Assembly (NCBI RefSeq): GCF_020010905.1
Contig: NZ_JAGJBY010000001.1
Location: forward strand, 1,446,001 to 1,510,000
Origin: Streptomyces acidiscabies
GTDB lineage: Bacteria > Actinomycetota > Actinomycetes > Streptomycetales > Streptomycetaceae
Direction: 5' to 3'
DNA length: 64,000 nt
In this document: piece after piece, positions 44,319 to 56,003 of the stretch
Layout: the number at the start of each line of letters is the position of its first letter
Position numbering within the stretch: position 1 is the first letter of the stretch
The notes under the pieces: model-generated
Database searches by the model: none
Told to the model about the DNA's origin: nothing
What the model saw: the letters and a program-made list of their open reading frames with translations, nothing else
Made by a program: the position numbers and the translations under genes

Positions 44319-45905
44319 GTGCGCTACTTCAACACGGCAGGGCCGTGCACCCCCGACCTGCACTACATGCTGCCCGGCCAGGAGCGGCTGCCCCGGGCAC
44401 GTAGGCATGTCGACCAGGGCCAGTACTTCGTGCTGCACGCGCCACGGCAGACCGGCAAGACCACGGCACTCGCGTCGCTGGCCCGCGAGCTGACAGCCTC
44501 CGGTCGGTACACGGCACTGCACTTCTCGTGCGAGAACGCGGAGCCAGCCGGGGAGGACGTTGTTTGGGCGGAGGAACTGGTCCTTCAGGCGATCCGGTAC
44601 GCCGCCGAGATCGCCAAGTTCCCCGTGGAACTCGCCCCGCCCCCGGTCTGGCCCGAAGCTGCGCCCGGAGCCCGGCTTCAGCAGGGGCTGAAGCAGTGGG
44701 CGCTCAGCTCCCCCCGTCCGCTCGTGTTGTTCTTCGACGAGATCGACGCGCTGCGCGGAGAGAGCCTGCGCAGTGTGCTGCGTCAGCTGCGCAACGGCTT
44801 CACGACCGGGCGCAGCAGCTTCCCCCACTCGGTGGCGCTGTGCGGCCTGCGCGATGTGCGGGACTACAAGGCGGCCTCGGGCGGGGACCCGGGGAGGCTC
44901 GGCACGTCGAGTCCGTTCAACATCAAGGTCGCCTCGCTGCGCCTGGGTGACTTCACCGAGGCCGAGGTCGTCGAGCTGTACGGACAGCACACCGCGCAGA
45001 CGGGACAGGTGTTCACCGAGGAGGCGCTGGCACGCGCCTTCTGCGTCACGCAAGGACAGCCCTGGCTGGTCAACGCGCTGGCGCGGGAGATCGTCGAGGA
45101 GATGGAGGTCCCGCCGTCCGAGCCGATCACGGCAGAGCATGTCGACCAGGCGAAGGAGCGGCTGATCCTGGCGCGGGCCACGCACCTGGACTCGCTGGTC
45201 GCCCGCCTGGGCGAGGACCGGGTACGCCGGGTGATCGAGCCGTTGATCGCCGGTGAGCTGCCCGACATCGGCGTCACCTACGACGACGACCGGTCGTACG
45301 TCCGCGATCTGGGGTTGATCGCCGTGGACACACCGGTGCGGGTGGCCAATCCGATCTACCGGGAGGTCATCGTCCGCGTCCTGGGGAGCGGTGCCGAGGA
45401 CTCGGTCACCGACACCCCGAGCAGCTTCCGGCTGCCGGACGGCCGGATCGACATGGACAAGCTGCTGCGCTCGTTCGCCGCGTTCTGGCGGGAGAACGGC
45501 GAGATCCTCGCCTCCGGCTCGACCTACCCGGAGGCGGCGGCTCAGCTGGTGATGATGGCGTACCTGCACCGCATCGTGAACGGCGCGGGCTACATCGACC
45601 GGGAGTACGGGGTGGGCCGCCGCCGCATCGACCTGCTGATCCGCCAGCCCTACACGAACGAGTCCGACGGATCGCGGTCCGTGCAGCGCGAGGCGCTGGA
45701 ACTGAAGGTGTGGCGTCAGGGCCGCCCCGACCCCCTGACCGACGGCCTAGCCCAGCTGGACGACTACCTGGACCGTACGGAACTGTCCACCGGCACCCTC
45801 GTCGTCTTCGACACCCGCCCCCAAGCCGCCCCCGTCCACGAACGCACCGCGTTCTCGACGCAGACCACTCCGTCGGGGCGCACGGTCACCCTGCTGCGAG
45901 CGTGA
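44319..45905 (+). CDS. AAA ATPase with C-terminal PD-(D/E)XK-like nuclease domain
   Basis: The protein has 528 residues and a GTG start. Walker A is APRQTGKTTAL at about residue 43, and Walker B LVLFFDEIDAL at about 133. A winged-helix region (VDQAKERLILARATHLDSLV) follows. The C-terminal 120 residues show a PD-(D/E)XK pattern: GVGRRRIDLLIRQ at about 437 and ALELKVW at about 459, with a later Gln/Asp-rich helix (GLAQLDDYLDR). Related ATPase-nuclease proteins are common in mobile and accessory regions. Flanking direct repeats suggest this gene is a cargo insertion. A defence role is an inference. Confidence 0.78.
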   Translation: MRYFNTAGPCTPDLHYMLPGQERLPRARRHVDQGQYFVLHAPRQTGKTTALASLARELTASGRYTALHFSCENAEPAGEDVVWAEELVLQAIRYAAEIAKFPVELAPPPVWPEAAPGARLQQGLKQWALSSPRPLVLFFDEIDALRGESLRSVLRQLRNGFTTGRSSFPHSVALCGLRDVRDYKAASGGDPGRLGTSSPFNIKVASLRLGDFTEAEVVELYGQHTAQTGQVFTEEALARAFCVTQGQPWLVNALAREIVEEMEVPPSEPITAEHVDQAKERLILARATHLDSLVARLGEDRVRRVIEPLIAGELPDIGVTYDDDRSYVRDLGLIAVDTPVRVANPIYREVIVRVLGSGAEDSVTDTPSSFRLPDGRIDMDKLLRSFAAFWRENGEILASGSTYPEAAAQLVMMAYLHRIVNGAGYIDREYGVGRRRIDLLIRQPYTNESDGSRSVQREALELKVWRQGRPDPLTDGLAQLDDYLDRTELSTGTLVVFDTRPQAAPVHERTAFSTQTTPSGRTVTLLRA

Positions 45906-45962
45906 CCCGGTGCCGGGGAGTCTTGGGGGACTCCTCGGCACCGGGTTCTGTTCATGTCCGGT
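45905..45962. repeat. Direct repeat right of the ATPase-nuclease gene
   Basis: The second copy of the hairpin plus adjoining bases begins at the TGA stop region of the ATPase-nuclease gene and runs into the 3' end of the zinc-ribbon gene. It acts as a terminator for both converging genes. Confidence 0.8.
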
Positions 45963-46110
45963 GGCTTGCGATGAGCAGGCAGTCGGGACAGGCATAGACG
46001 TCGTCCCTGCGGGTGCACGGGATCGGTACGAGGGTCCGGCGCCCGCAGTGGCAGCAGTCCTCCTCCGTCCGCGCGGGCGGTCCGTCCGCGAGCAGCACCT
46101 CCCGGTTCAC
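45952..46110 (-). CDS. Small zinc-ribbon protein
   Basis: The protein has 52 residues from the GTG at 46110, which overlaps the preceding gene's stop as GTGA. Two metal-binding pairs are visible, CCHCG and YACPDC, separated by about 22 residues (a zinc-ribbon spacing). It ends at CLLIASHRT. Such miniature proteins accompany the 114-residue protein upstream in many Streptomyces loci. Function unknown. Confidence 0.7.
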   Translation of the reverse strand: MNREVLLADGPPARTEEDCCHCGRRTLVPIPCTRRDDVYACPDCLLIASHRT

Positions 46111-46451
46111 GTGTGCGTCCTGAACGAGGCGGCGTCGAAAGGTGCGTCGGGGTACGTGTACGGGTGGTCGATGCCCATCGTCGCGAGGGCTGCGGCTCGC
46201 CTGCGTTCCCACTGGATCCGCAACTCCCAGGCGTTCAGCGCCAGTTGGTCGTTCTCGATCTGGAGGCGGAAGATTTCGGCGGCTTCTTCTTTGCTGATGC
46301 TGGTCCAGGGGCGGGACCAAGGGGAGACGGGGGCGAGGCCGTCGGGGGTGGGCTGGGCGGTGAGATAGGCGGGGGAGTGGCGGCCGGGGCGGGGGCGGGG
46401 GGTGAGGATGAGGCGGGCCCAGGTGAGGGCTCGGGCGATAGCATCGCGCAT
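46107..46451 (-). CDS. Unknown Streptomyces accessory protein
   Basis: The protein has 114 residues from ATG 46451. The N-terminus is basic (MRDAIARALTWARLILTPRPRPGR). A C-terminal helical region reads ISKEEAAEIFRLQIENDQLALNAWELRIQW and ends with GIDHPYTYPDAPF. I recognise it as a recurring Streptomyces protein of unknown function, usually found near short GntR regulators, as here. It is coupled to the zinc-ribbon gene. Confidence 0.68.
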   Translation of the reverse strand: MRDAIARALTWARLILTPRPRPGRHSPAYLTAQPTPDGLAPVSPWSRPWTSISKEEAAEIFRLQIENDQLALNAWELRIQWERRRAAALATMGIDHPYTYPDAPFDAASFRTHT

Positions 46452-46625
46452 ACGTCGGGTCAGCTCCTTCGAAGCTGTCTTGGCCAGCCCCGTTGGACCG
46501 ATTAGGCCCGGTCCTTCGGGGCGTTTTCGTATCCTGAAGGTAGCGTTAGCTGTAATGCCCTGTCCACCCCTGGAAATTACATGGACTTCTAGGAGCCTGC
46601 GGCTGCCTATAGGTACGGTCCAGCG

Positions 46626-46856
46626 GTGTACGAGTTCGATCCCAGCCGCCCGAAGTGGCAGCAAATCGCCGACGTGGTCCGCCAGCGCATCGCCAGCGGC
46701 GAGTACCCGCCGAACCACCTCGTGTCCGAGGTGCGCCTCGGCGAGGAGTTCGACGTGGCCCGCCCGACCGTCCGCAAGGCGACCGCCGCCCTCCGTGCCG
46801 AGGGGTTGATCGTTACCACGCCGAGCATGGGGTCGTTCGTGAGGAAGCGCGACTGA
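46626..46856 (+). CDS. Short GntR-family regulator
   Basis: The protein has 76 residues and a GTG start, consisting of a winged helix only: RPKWQQIADVVRQRIASGEYPPNHLVSEVRLGEEFDVARPTVRKATAALRAEGLI. There is no effector domain, as is usual for the mini-GntR class in Streptomyces accessory loci. It is divergent from the 114-residue gene across 174 bases and probably regulates it. Confidence 0.88.
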   Translation: MYEFDPSRPKWQQIADVVRQRIASGEYPPNHLVSEVRLGEEFDVARPTVRKATAALRAEGLIVTTPSMGSFVRKRD

Positions 46857-46858
46857 CG

Positions 46859-47082
46859 GTGTCCACCCCTGTGATGTACCTGCTTGCCGGGCCGGCGGGG
46901 TCGTACGTCTGCTGTACTTCCCGGTCCCGCGCGCTGAACTGCTCCGGTGCCTGAACGGGCGCAACCGGCGTGACGATGCGAACGCGTTGACGGTCACCGA
47001 GTCGGCACTGGACGACTTCTTCGCCCGGTTCGAGACCCCTCACGGCGAGGGGGAGGAGATCGTCGAACCGGGTTCCTTCTGA
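46859..47082 (+). pseudogene. AAA kinase remnant (internal deletion)
   Basis: The GTG at 46859 begins MSTPVMYLLAGPAGS, the start of a Streptomyces P-loop kinase, just where the GKT should follow. The frame is then wrong. In another frame the C-terminus of the same kind of protein continues: VRLLYFPVPRAELLRCLNGR, DANALTVTESALDDFFARFE, ending GEEIVEPGSF. Roughly 100 central residues, including Walker A, are missing. Confidence 0.65.
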
Positions 47083-47101
47083 CGCCGCTCTTGAGGTGCG
47101 G

Positions 47102-47425
47102 TCAGAGGCGGTTCAGCACCGCCAGACCGAGGAGGGGGATCGCGCTGACGGCCACGACGCCGAGGTACGTGGTCCAGCCGTAGCGGTGGAGCAGGCGTCT
47201 CACCGCGATCCGTCGTGCGTGTTCGCGACGTGCATCTTCCACAGGACCGCCGCGTCGCTCGCCGCCCGACGGGTCGTAGTCCTTGTTCGGTTCGCCGGTC
47301 GTCGTCTTCCTCCTCGTGTGTCTGGCCCACTTGCCGACCAGGGCCGTGCAGTCGGCGCAGTCGTCGAGGATCTCGGGGGTGGTGAACCCCTGGGGGTACG
47401 GCGTGCTGTTGTTCGGCATCGTCAA
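47102..47425 (-). CDS. Unknown protein with C-terminal membrane helix
   Basis: The protein has 107 residues (ATG 47425 or 47419). The N-terminal half has DDCADCTALVGKWARHT, a Cys pair, and is polar. Residues about 85-104 form a membrane helix (YLGVVAVSAIPLLGLAVL). It is divergent from the HATPase gene, and similar small proteins often accompany such genes in Streptomyces. Function unknown. Confidence 0.65.
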   Translation of the reverse strand: MTMPNNSTPYPQGFTTPEILDDCADCTALVGKWARHTRRKTTTGEPNKDYDPSGGERRGGPVEDARREHARRIAVRRLLHRYGWTTYLGVVAVSAIPLLGLAVLNRL

Positions 47426-47544
47426 TCTCCTGGAGGGCTCTGCGGGGAAGTCTCACCGAGAGCTGACGGCGTACCGCCGCAGCTCGCCGCCGATGAAGCT
47501 GACGAGTCCAGTGCTGTCGGGAACGAGGAACGGCGACGGACGCG

Positions 47545-48096
47545 GTGAACGAAGAACCCCTCTGCGAGCGGGCGCCGGTACGGCGTCATTGGTTGAATCT
47601 GGCCGGCCGCGCCAAGCCCTCGGGCCTCGCGCGCAGACACGTACGTCAGGCCCTCGCCGGGCGCGCCTCACCCGAACGGGTCGAGGACGCCGTACTGGTC
47701 GCCTCGGAGCTCGTGGGCAATACCGTCAGGCACACGATCGGTGGACCGGACTGCATGTGCTTGGAGGTGTACGGGAACGCGGCAGTGCTGTGGGTTCATG
47801 ACTCGGGACGGGACGTGTCAGCAGTACGGACCCGGTCGGCAACGGCATCGTCGGATGAACTGACGGACAGCGGGCTCGGGTTGTTCCTCATCGAGGAGCT
47901 GACCGCCGGATGGCTGGTCCGGCCGACCGCGATCGGCAAGGAGGTTGTCGTGGTTCTCCCCCTGGACGCCGGTGGGCTACCCGAGCGGGACGTTCTTCCG
48001 TACCTCCCAGCGGTACGTCCGTCCCTCGCGGCGGAGTTCGACCAACTGGACGGCAGGTACGGAGAGTTCGACAGCCGGGAGCACACGAAGCCGTGA
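47545..48096 (+). CDS. ATP-binding protein (HATPase_c_2, anti-sigma-like)
   Basis: The protein has 183 residues and a GTG start. The Bergerat fold is seen in ASELVGNTVRHTIGG (N box), VWVHDSGRD-type VLWVHDSGRDVSAV (G1) and DSGLGLFLIEEL (G2). It lacks a histidine phosphorylation domain, so it is of the RsbW/SpoIIAB-like class. Its last 120 bases overlap the 3' end of the gene on the other strand. Confidence 0.88.
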   Translation: MNEEPLCERAPVRRHWLNLAGRAKPSGLARRHVRQALAGRASPERVEDAVLVASELVGNTVRHTIGGPDCMCLEVYGNAAVLWVHDSGRDVSAVRTRSATASSDELTDSGLGLFLIEELTAGWLVRPTAIGKEVVVVLPLDAGGLPERDVLPYLPAVRPSLAAEFDQLDGRYGEFDSREHTKP

Positions 48097-48705
48097 CACC
48101 GACTGGATGACGGGGACAGCGGGGCGGCGGCGGTTGTTGTAGGCGAGGCTCAGATGGGGTCGGAAAGCGGACGTCGGTTTCTCGGAGGCCAGGCCAGCGG
48201 CTCTCCCCGTTTCGACGAGCGTGTGGTGGAGCCGGAGCAGGGGTTCCCAGGGGCCGAGGGACAGGCGTACGGCGCCTCGGGAGCCGGCCAGCGGCATGGC
48301 GCGTACGGAGAACGCGGTGGGCAGCAGACTTTCCGTGTCCCGGGCCAAGTTGTTCAACTGGCCGGAGGTGACGTTGCCGGGTGGTCCCACCCGTGCGAGG
48401 GTGATGTGCAGTCCGTCCAGCGGGACGGGGTCGAGACCGAGCGGTGCCAGTTCTTCCTGGCAGTGCCCGGCGAGAGCCGCGAGGCGCCGGTCGTCAGGAA
48501 AAGTGAGCATCCAGTAGTACGCACGGCTGCCGTCCGTCCAGCCGGGGCGCGACCAGTGGTCGGTCAGCTCGTCGAGCGTACTGAACGCCGCCCAGTCGTG
48601 GGCCGCGATGGCAGCCGGATCGAGCGGGTCGGCAGGGGGCTCGGCGGGGAAGGCGGCGGGATCGGTGCTGAGCAGGGACACCCGTCGTACTCCTTCGATT
48701 CGCAC
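47977..48705 (-). CDS. 2'-5' RNA ligase-like 2H phosphoesterase
   Basis: The protein has 242 residues. The two catalytic HxT/S motifs are present: GLHITLARVG near residue 98 and RPHLSLAYNN near residue 185. Such enzymes open or form cyclic phosphodiesters on RNA or nucleotides. The N-terminal 45 residues are a family-specific extension. It overlaps the preceding plus-strand gene by 120 bases tail to tail, and the motif-bearing core lies outside the overlap. Confidence 0.82.
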   Translation of the reverse strand: MRIEGVRRVSLLSTDPAAFPAEPPADPLDPAAIAAHDWAAFSTLDELTDHWSRPGWTDGSRAYYWMLTFPDDRRLAALAGHCQEELAPLGLDPVPLDGLHITLARVGPPGNVTSGQLNNLARDTESLLPTAFSVRAMPLAGSRGAVRLSLGPWEPLLRLHHTLVETGRAAGLASEKPTSAFRPHLSLAYNNRRRPAVPVIQSVSRLRVLPAVELSVPAVQLVELRREGRTYRWEVRKNVPLG

Positions 48706-48711
48706 CGGCCC

Positions 48712-49887
48712 CTACGACGCGGCAGACGCCATGGCCGAAGTTGCCGGCTGCGAGCTCCAGATCCCGAACTCCTCGCCATAATCGCGTACCGACGGACGAT
48801 CACACCATGGCGCCGCCTGCGCACGCAGGTCACGGGAACGCTGGTAGACGGAGCTGATAGGCCTATCCGCACAGAGCCGCAAGGCTTCACGGCCCAGTGA
48901 CATCGCGTGATCGACCTCGGGTACACGCTGCTGCAACAACGCAGCGGCGACATCGAGACGTACGAGGGAACGGCTCCACGCGGAGGCCGAGTGCTCCACC
49001 AGATCGTCGATCTGCTCGGCATCCCGCAGAACCTGGGCGGTGTTGCGCAGCGCCACGTGCGAGGTCACGGCGTTGGCCAGCGTCCGGGCACGGCCGTACG
49101 GCTCGAAAGCGATACAGGGGGTCAGTCCGGCGGGGATCTCGTGGAGGTCGGAGAGGTGGAGAGCCTGCCCGATGACCTTCTCAGCAGTCCGGCGGTCTCC
49201 CGTCTTTCCCAGCGCCCGAGCCCTGCCGTTGACGAGCAGGCGGATCGACTGAACGTACTGCGGAGCGCGGTACGCCTCCGCGAGCACGAAGTCTCCCGTG
49301 TTCACGGCCATGTAGCCGAGCAGGCCCGACGCGCGGGCGGCGAGGCGGAAGAGTTCACGGCGGATGCCCGGAGGCTGGTGGCCGTCGAGAAGAGTGTGGG
49401 TGAGCCTCCGTACCTGGCGGACCTGAGGGCGAAGGACGTACGGCCCGTCCTGTTCGTACCGTTCGACGATCTCCTTCAGGGAGGAACTGATGAAGGCGAG
49501 CGTCGCGCCGTCGGCGTTCCCTGTTGTGAGTTGTTGGGTCCTGGTGACGATGTCCAACGGATTCTCGTCGGCTTCGCGTTGTGGAAGTACGCTCGGCGAC
49601 TCCCGAAGGCTCGCAGGCATCTCGCGTGCTGCGGCGAACAGTTCAGAGACGGGCCTGCCGAGCATGTGTTCCAGCACCCGGCAGGCATCAGGACGGGGCA
49701 GGGTGAGTAACTCCCCGCTGTACCAGCGGTCGAACTGGCGTGGAGAGACCTCAAGAGACGCCAAACGGGGGTCGCGGTCGAGTTCTGCCAGCCGAACGGC
49801 GGCCCGGCCGTACTGGGTGGCGAAAGCGTCGTGCGTCGTCAGATGCCGTTGCTGAAGCAGGTGCCGAAACAACGTCGTCCGCGGCAT
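48712..49887 (-). CDS. XRE-like regulator with TPR-like C-terminus
   Basis: The protein has 391 residues from ATG 49887 behind GGGAGGG. The N-terminus has a helix-turn-helix-like segment (LEVSPRQFDRWYSGELLTLPRPDACRVLEHMLG). The rest is helical repeats of TPR character (LLGYMAVNTGDFVLAEAYR, GDRRTAEKVIGQALHLSDL, VEHSASAWSRSLVRLDVAAALL). Many Streptomyces regulators share this layout and sit next to HATPase_c_2 genes. It lies 6 bases upstream of the 2H phosphoesterase and is probably co-transcribed with it. Confidence 0.82.
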   Translation of the reverse strand: MPRTTLFRHLLQQRHLTTHDAFATQYGRAAVRLAELDRDPRLASLEVSPRQFDRWYSGELLTLPRPDACRVLEHMLGRPVSELFAAAREMPASLRESPSVLPQREADENPLDIVTRTQQLTTGNADGATLAFISSSLKEIVERYEQDGPYVLRPQVRQVRRLTHTLLDGHQPPGIRRELFRLAARASGLLGYMAVNTGDFVLAEAYRAPQYVQSIRLLVNGRARALGKTGDRRTAEKVIGQALHLSDLHEIPAGLTPCIAFEPYGRARTLANAVTSHVALRNTAQVLRDAEQIDDLVEHSASAWSRSLVRLDVAAALLQQRVPEVDHAMSLGREALRLCADRPISSVYQRSRDLRAQAAPWCDRPSVRDYGEEFGIWSSQPATSAMASAAS

Positions 49888-49917
49888 GGCCGTCCCTCCC
49901 GGCGCAGTACTCACCCG

Positions 49918-50413
49918 TCACGGGCACCCCCCGACTTCCGACAGCATGGCGATGCAACAACCAACTAGGCAATGTGCCTGGGTAAGTTGACTCGAACGGG
50001 TTGAAGACGCGTTGTCGGCGCCGAGGTCTGGCACACCGACATGTGGCTCGACGGTGCGGCTGTATATGGCGTGCAGGCTGACGGCCGTCGGCACATCGTC
50101 GATGAGGCCACGGCGGTCGCGGATGGAGGTGAGCAGAGCGCTGATGTACGAGGCCGTCTGCACGGGGCCGGGGATCAACCAGGGGGAGGACCGACTCCTG
50201 GGCCTGCTTCAGCTCGGTCCGCTCCATCTTGCGCCACTCGACGTACATGCCGTCGATGCCGCGCGCGGTCGTCCACTCACGAAGATCGCGCTCCGAGGGC
50301 GGACGTGTGCCGCTCTCGAAGCGCGAGCATTTCGACTCGTTCCAGCCCAGACGGACCGCCAACGCCCTTTTGGTGAGGCCGGCTTCGGTCCGGCTTGAAG
50401 ACGACGAGGTCAT
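49918..50413 (-). pseudogene. XRE/DUF5753 regulator, frameshifted and truncated
   Basis: The N-terminus encodes a helix-turn-helix (TKRALAVRLGWNESKCSRFE, RPPSERDLREWT), then ERTELKQAQESVLPLVD. A different frame continues with LIPGPVQTASYISALLTSI, the start of the DUF5753 domain, reaching AVSLHAIYSRTVEP before the similarity fades. The family is usually about 280 residues. A one-base shift near 50190 and loss of the last two thirds make it inactive. Confidence 0.68.
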
Positions 50414-50440
50414 GGTGGTGCGCAGATCTTGTCCGGGCCG

Positions 50441-51013
50441 TCAGGGCGTCTGGAACTCTGCGTGCGGGGTGGCCCGCTTCCACACGGACTCGAAGGCCGT
50501 GTCGCAGAGTTGTACGACGTCCGGTGCGTCCGTGAGTTCGACCTCCATGTTCTCTCCCTCGCCGTCGAAGTGGTTGACGAGGACGAGGCGGGAGTCGAAG
50601 AGCCAGAAGTCGTTCCCCGGGAGCGCGATGTCGGTGGCGTTGCGGCGGGACAGCCAGCGGACCTCTTCACCCGCCGCGATGTTGAGGCCGTCCGTCACGT
50701 CGTACTCGAAGCGGATGTACTCGCTGACCGGGGTGGAGACGATCCGTGCCCGGCGTACCTCGACGCCGCGCGAGGTCGCGGCGGTGACGAGGCGGTGCCA
50801 GTCGGCCCAGCGCTCGGCGGGGTCGAACGCCGTCCCGGCCTGCCAGTCCGTGAAGGCCGGGTCCGACTTCATGTAGGCGTCCCGCATCTCCAGGTGGACA
50901 GCCGACTCTCGGCAGTCGCGGAACAGTTCCTCAAACGTCGGGGGATTTCCACCGCCGACTCGTGGCCCGGGATGTCCATCTGAACTTGCCAGGACTTCAG
51001 AGGGTGACCGCAT
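50441..51013 (-). CDS. DUF6879 protein
   Basis: The protein has 190 residues. Matching features are the start PTFEELFRDCRESAVHLEMRDAY, the middle VRRARIVSTPVSEYIRFEYDV and RWLSRRNATDIALPGNDFWLFDSRLVL. DUF6879 proteins usually follow XRE/DUF5753 regulators in Streptomyces, and here the upstream regulator is broken. The start could be later than ATG 51013. Function unknown. Confidence 0.82.
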   Translation of the reverse strand: MRSPSEVLASSDGHPGPRVGGGNPPTFEELFRDCRESAVHLEMRDAYMKSDPAFTDWQAGTAFDPAERWADWHRLVTAATSRGVEVRRARIVSTPVSEYIRFEYDVTDGLNIAAGEEVRWLSRRNATDIALPGNDFWLFDSRLVLVNHFDGEGENMEVELTDAPDVVQLCDTAFESVWKRATPHAEFQTP

Positions 51014-51071
51014 TCGACGGACCGCAGGACAGACAGCGGACGGGCCTCAGCACCTCACGGTATGTCGGTGG

Positions 51072-51617
51072 TCAGGTTCTCAAACCGAACCCGAACACCA
51101 TGTCGGGCCAGTCAGGGTCGGCTGTTCCGGCGTCGAGTGCCTTGCTGATCGTCCGCTCTTCGTAGCTGAAGTGGGACTCCATGATCGCCGCCAGTCCGTC
51201 CAGCTCGCGCCCGATCGCTTCCAGGTCCGGGCCGTGTGATGCGGTGGCGCTGTCAGCTAGTTCCCTCACGCGGGACAGGATCGAGGCGATGAGTCCATGG
51301 TCCTCGACAAGGTTCGCGACCGTCGCGGCGAGATCGGGGCGTTCCCGGAGCAACTGGGAGAACATTCCGTCGTCTTCGCCCTCATGGTGCGAGGTCAACG
51401 CGGTACAGAAGGCCAGGCAGTGGGTGAGAAGTACGTCGTCGCCCGACCGGCGGTGCCCGATGCCCGTTCTGATCTCGCCGATCTGGCGACGCAGTTCTTG
51501 GTGCGCTTGTGCGAGCTGTCGGCTCAAGGCGACTGCGCGGTCGCCGCTGCGGGAAGCCACGGGTGGCGGCCCTTTCGGTTCCACACCTCCATGCCTGACG
51601 GGGGCCGTCACCAGCAC
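51072..51617 (-). CDS. Hemerythrin-domain (HHE) protein
   Basis: The protein has 181 residues. Iron-binding His/Glu motifs occur in order: TALTSHHEGEDDGMFSQL, LVEDHGLIASIL and IMESHFSYEERTI. It may bind a di-iron centre and sense or scavenge oxygen or nitric oxide. The first 25 residues are low-complexity. It stands alone among regulatory genes. Confidence 0.88.
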   Translation of the reverse strand: MLVTAPVRHGGVEPKGPPPVASRSGDRAVALSRQLAQAHQELRRQIGEIRTGIGHRRSGDDVLLTHCLAFCTALTSHHEGEDDGMFSQLLRERPDLAATVANLVEDHGLIASILSRVRELADSATASHGPDLEAIGRELDGLAAIMESHFSYEERTISKALDAGTADPDWPDMVFGFGLRT

Positions 51618-51697
51618 GCGATGCTGGTGCTATCCGATCATGCGACCGACTGGACGGCAACAGCCCGCGTACGGCGCCGGTTTCGCGGGGTGGCTCT

Positions 51698-52087
51698 TCA
51701 GTCCAGTACCGCGACCGCCTCGATCTCCACCAGGTGCTCCGGTACGTCCAGCGCCGCCACCCCGATCAACGTCGCCGGCGGCCTGTGGTCGACGCCTAGG
51801 CGGGCCGTGCCCCGGGCGATTCCCTCCAGTAGCGCCGGCATTTTGTCGGGCGTCCAGTCGACTACGTACACCGTGAGCTTCGCTACGTCCGTGAAGGCGC
51901 CGCCGGCACCCGTGAGGGCCGTGCCGACGTTCACGTACGCCTGTTCCACCTGGGTCGCGAGGTCGGCCGGTGCGTCCCAGGCGACCTGGCCGGCGAGGTA
52001 GAGGGTGCGGGTTCCGGAAGTTGTCGACACCTGGTGGTAGACGTCGATCGAAGGGAGGCCGTTCGGGTTCAGCAAGGTGATCGTCAT
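51698..52087 (-). CDS. RidA-family protein
   Basis: The protein has 129 residues. The chorismate-mutase-like fold appears in LYLAGQVAWDAPADLATQVEQAYVNVGTAL, then VAKLTVYVVDWTPDKMPAL and PPATLIGVAALDVPEHLVEIEAVAVL. The conserved Arg of the RidA active site (usually RxxxxxVxxL) is replaced by PPATLIGV, so it belongs to the Rid7-like or YjgH-like subgroups, which may not deaminate imines. The 282-base gap to mfd holds no gene. Confidence 0.87.
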   Translation of the reverse strand: MTITLLNPNGLPSIDVYHQVSTTSGTRTLYLAGQVAWDAPADLATQVEQAYVNVGTALTGAGGAFTDVAKLTVYVVDWTPDKMPALLEGIARGTARLGVDHRPPATLIGVAALDVPEHLVEIEAVAVLD

Positions 52088-52369
52088 ACCGGTGACCGTA
52101 GGGAAACCCGCTCTGACGTGGAAGAACGCACTTTTTGGTGCCCCGGGAACCCCGAGGTGACCTTGCAGGTCAGGCCGGTTGTCAGGTCCGCGGCGTCAAC
52201 AAAGACACCGTGCGCTGCCCAGGGCAGAGGGTGACGGCCGCGTCCACACCCCGACGGTTGTCCACAGGCCCGGCGCATGTCGGCGGCAGGTCGTACGCTG
52301 GATGACCCCCGGCCCGTGAGACGCGTCGGGTGGTTGGTGTTCGCCCGTACCCCTCACCGGAAAGATTCC

Positions 52370-55903
<3,534 letters not shown>

Positions 55904-55927
55904 AGAAGGTAGTAAAGGGGGCATTCT

Positions 55928-55975
55928 TGACAGGCGCCGGTGACGGATCGATGGTGGAGACACCGGCGCCTGTCA
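55928..55975 (+). terminator. Long perfect hairpin after mfd
   Basis: TGACAGGCGCCGGTG (55928-55942) pairs perfectly with CACCGGCGCCTGTCA (55961-55975). It lies 25 bases past the mfd stop. No U-tract. Confidence 0.85.
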
Positions 55976-56003
55976 GGTGCCCCGTTCATTCCCAGGGGGA
56001 GGA

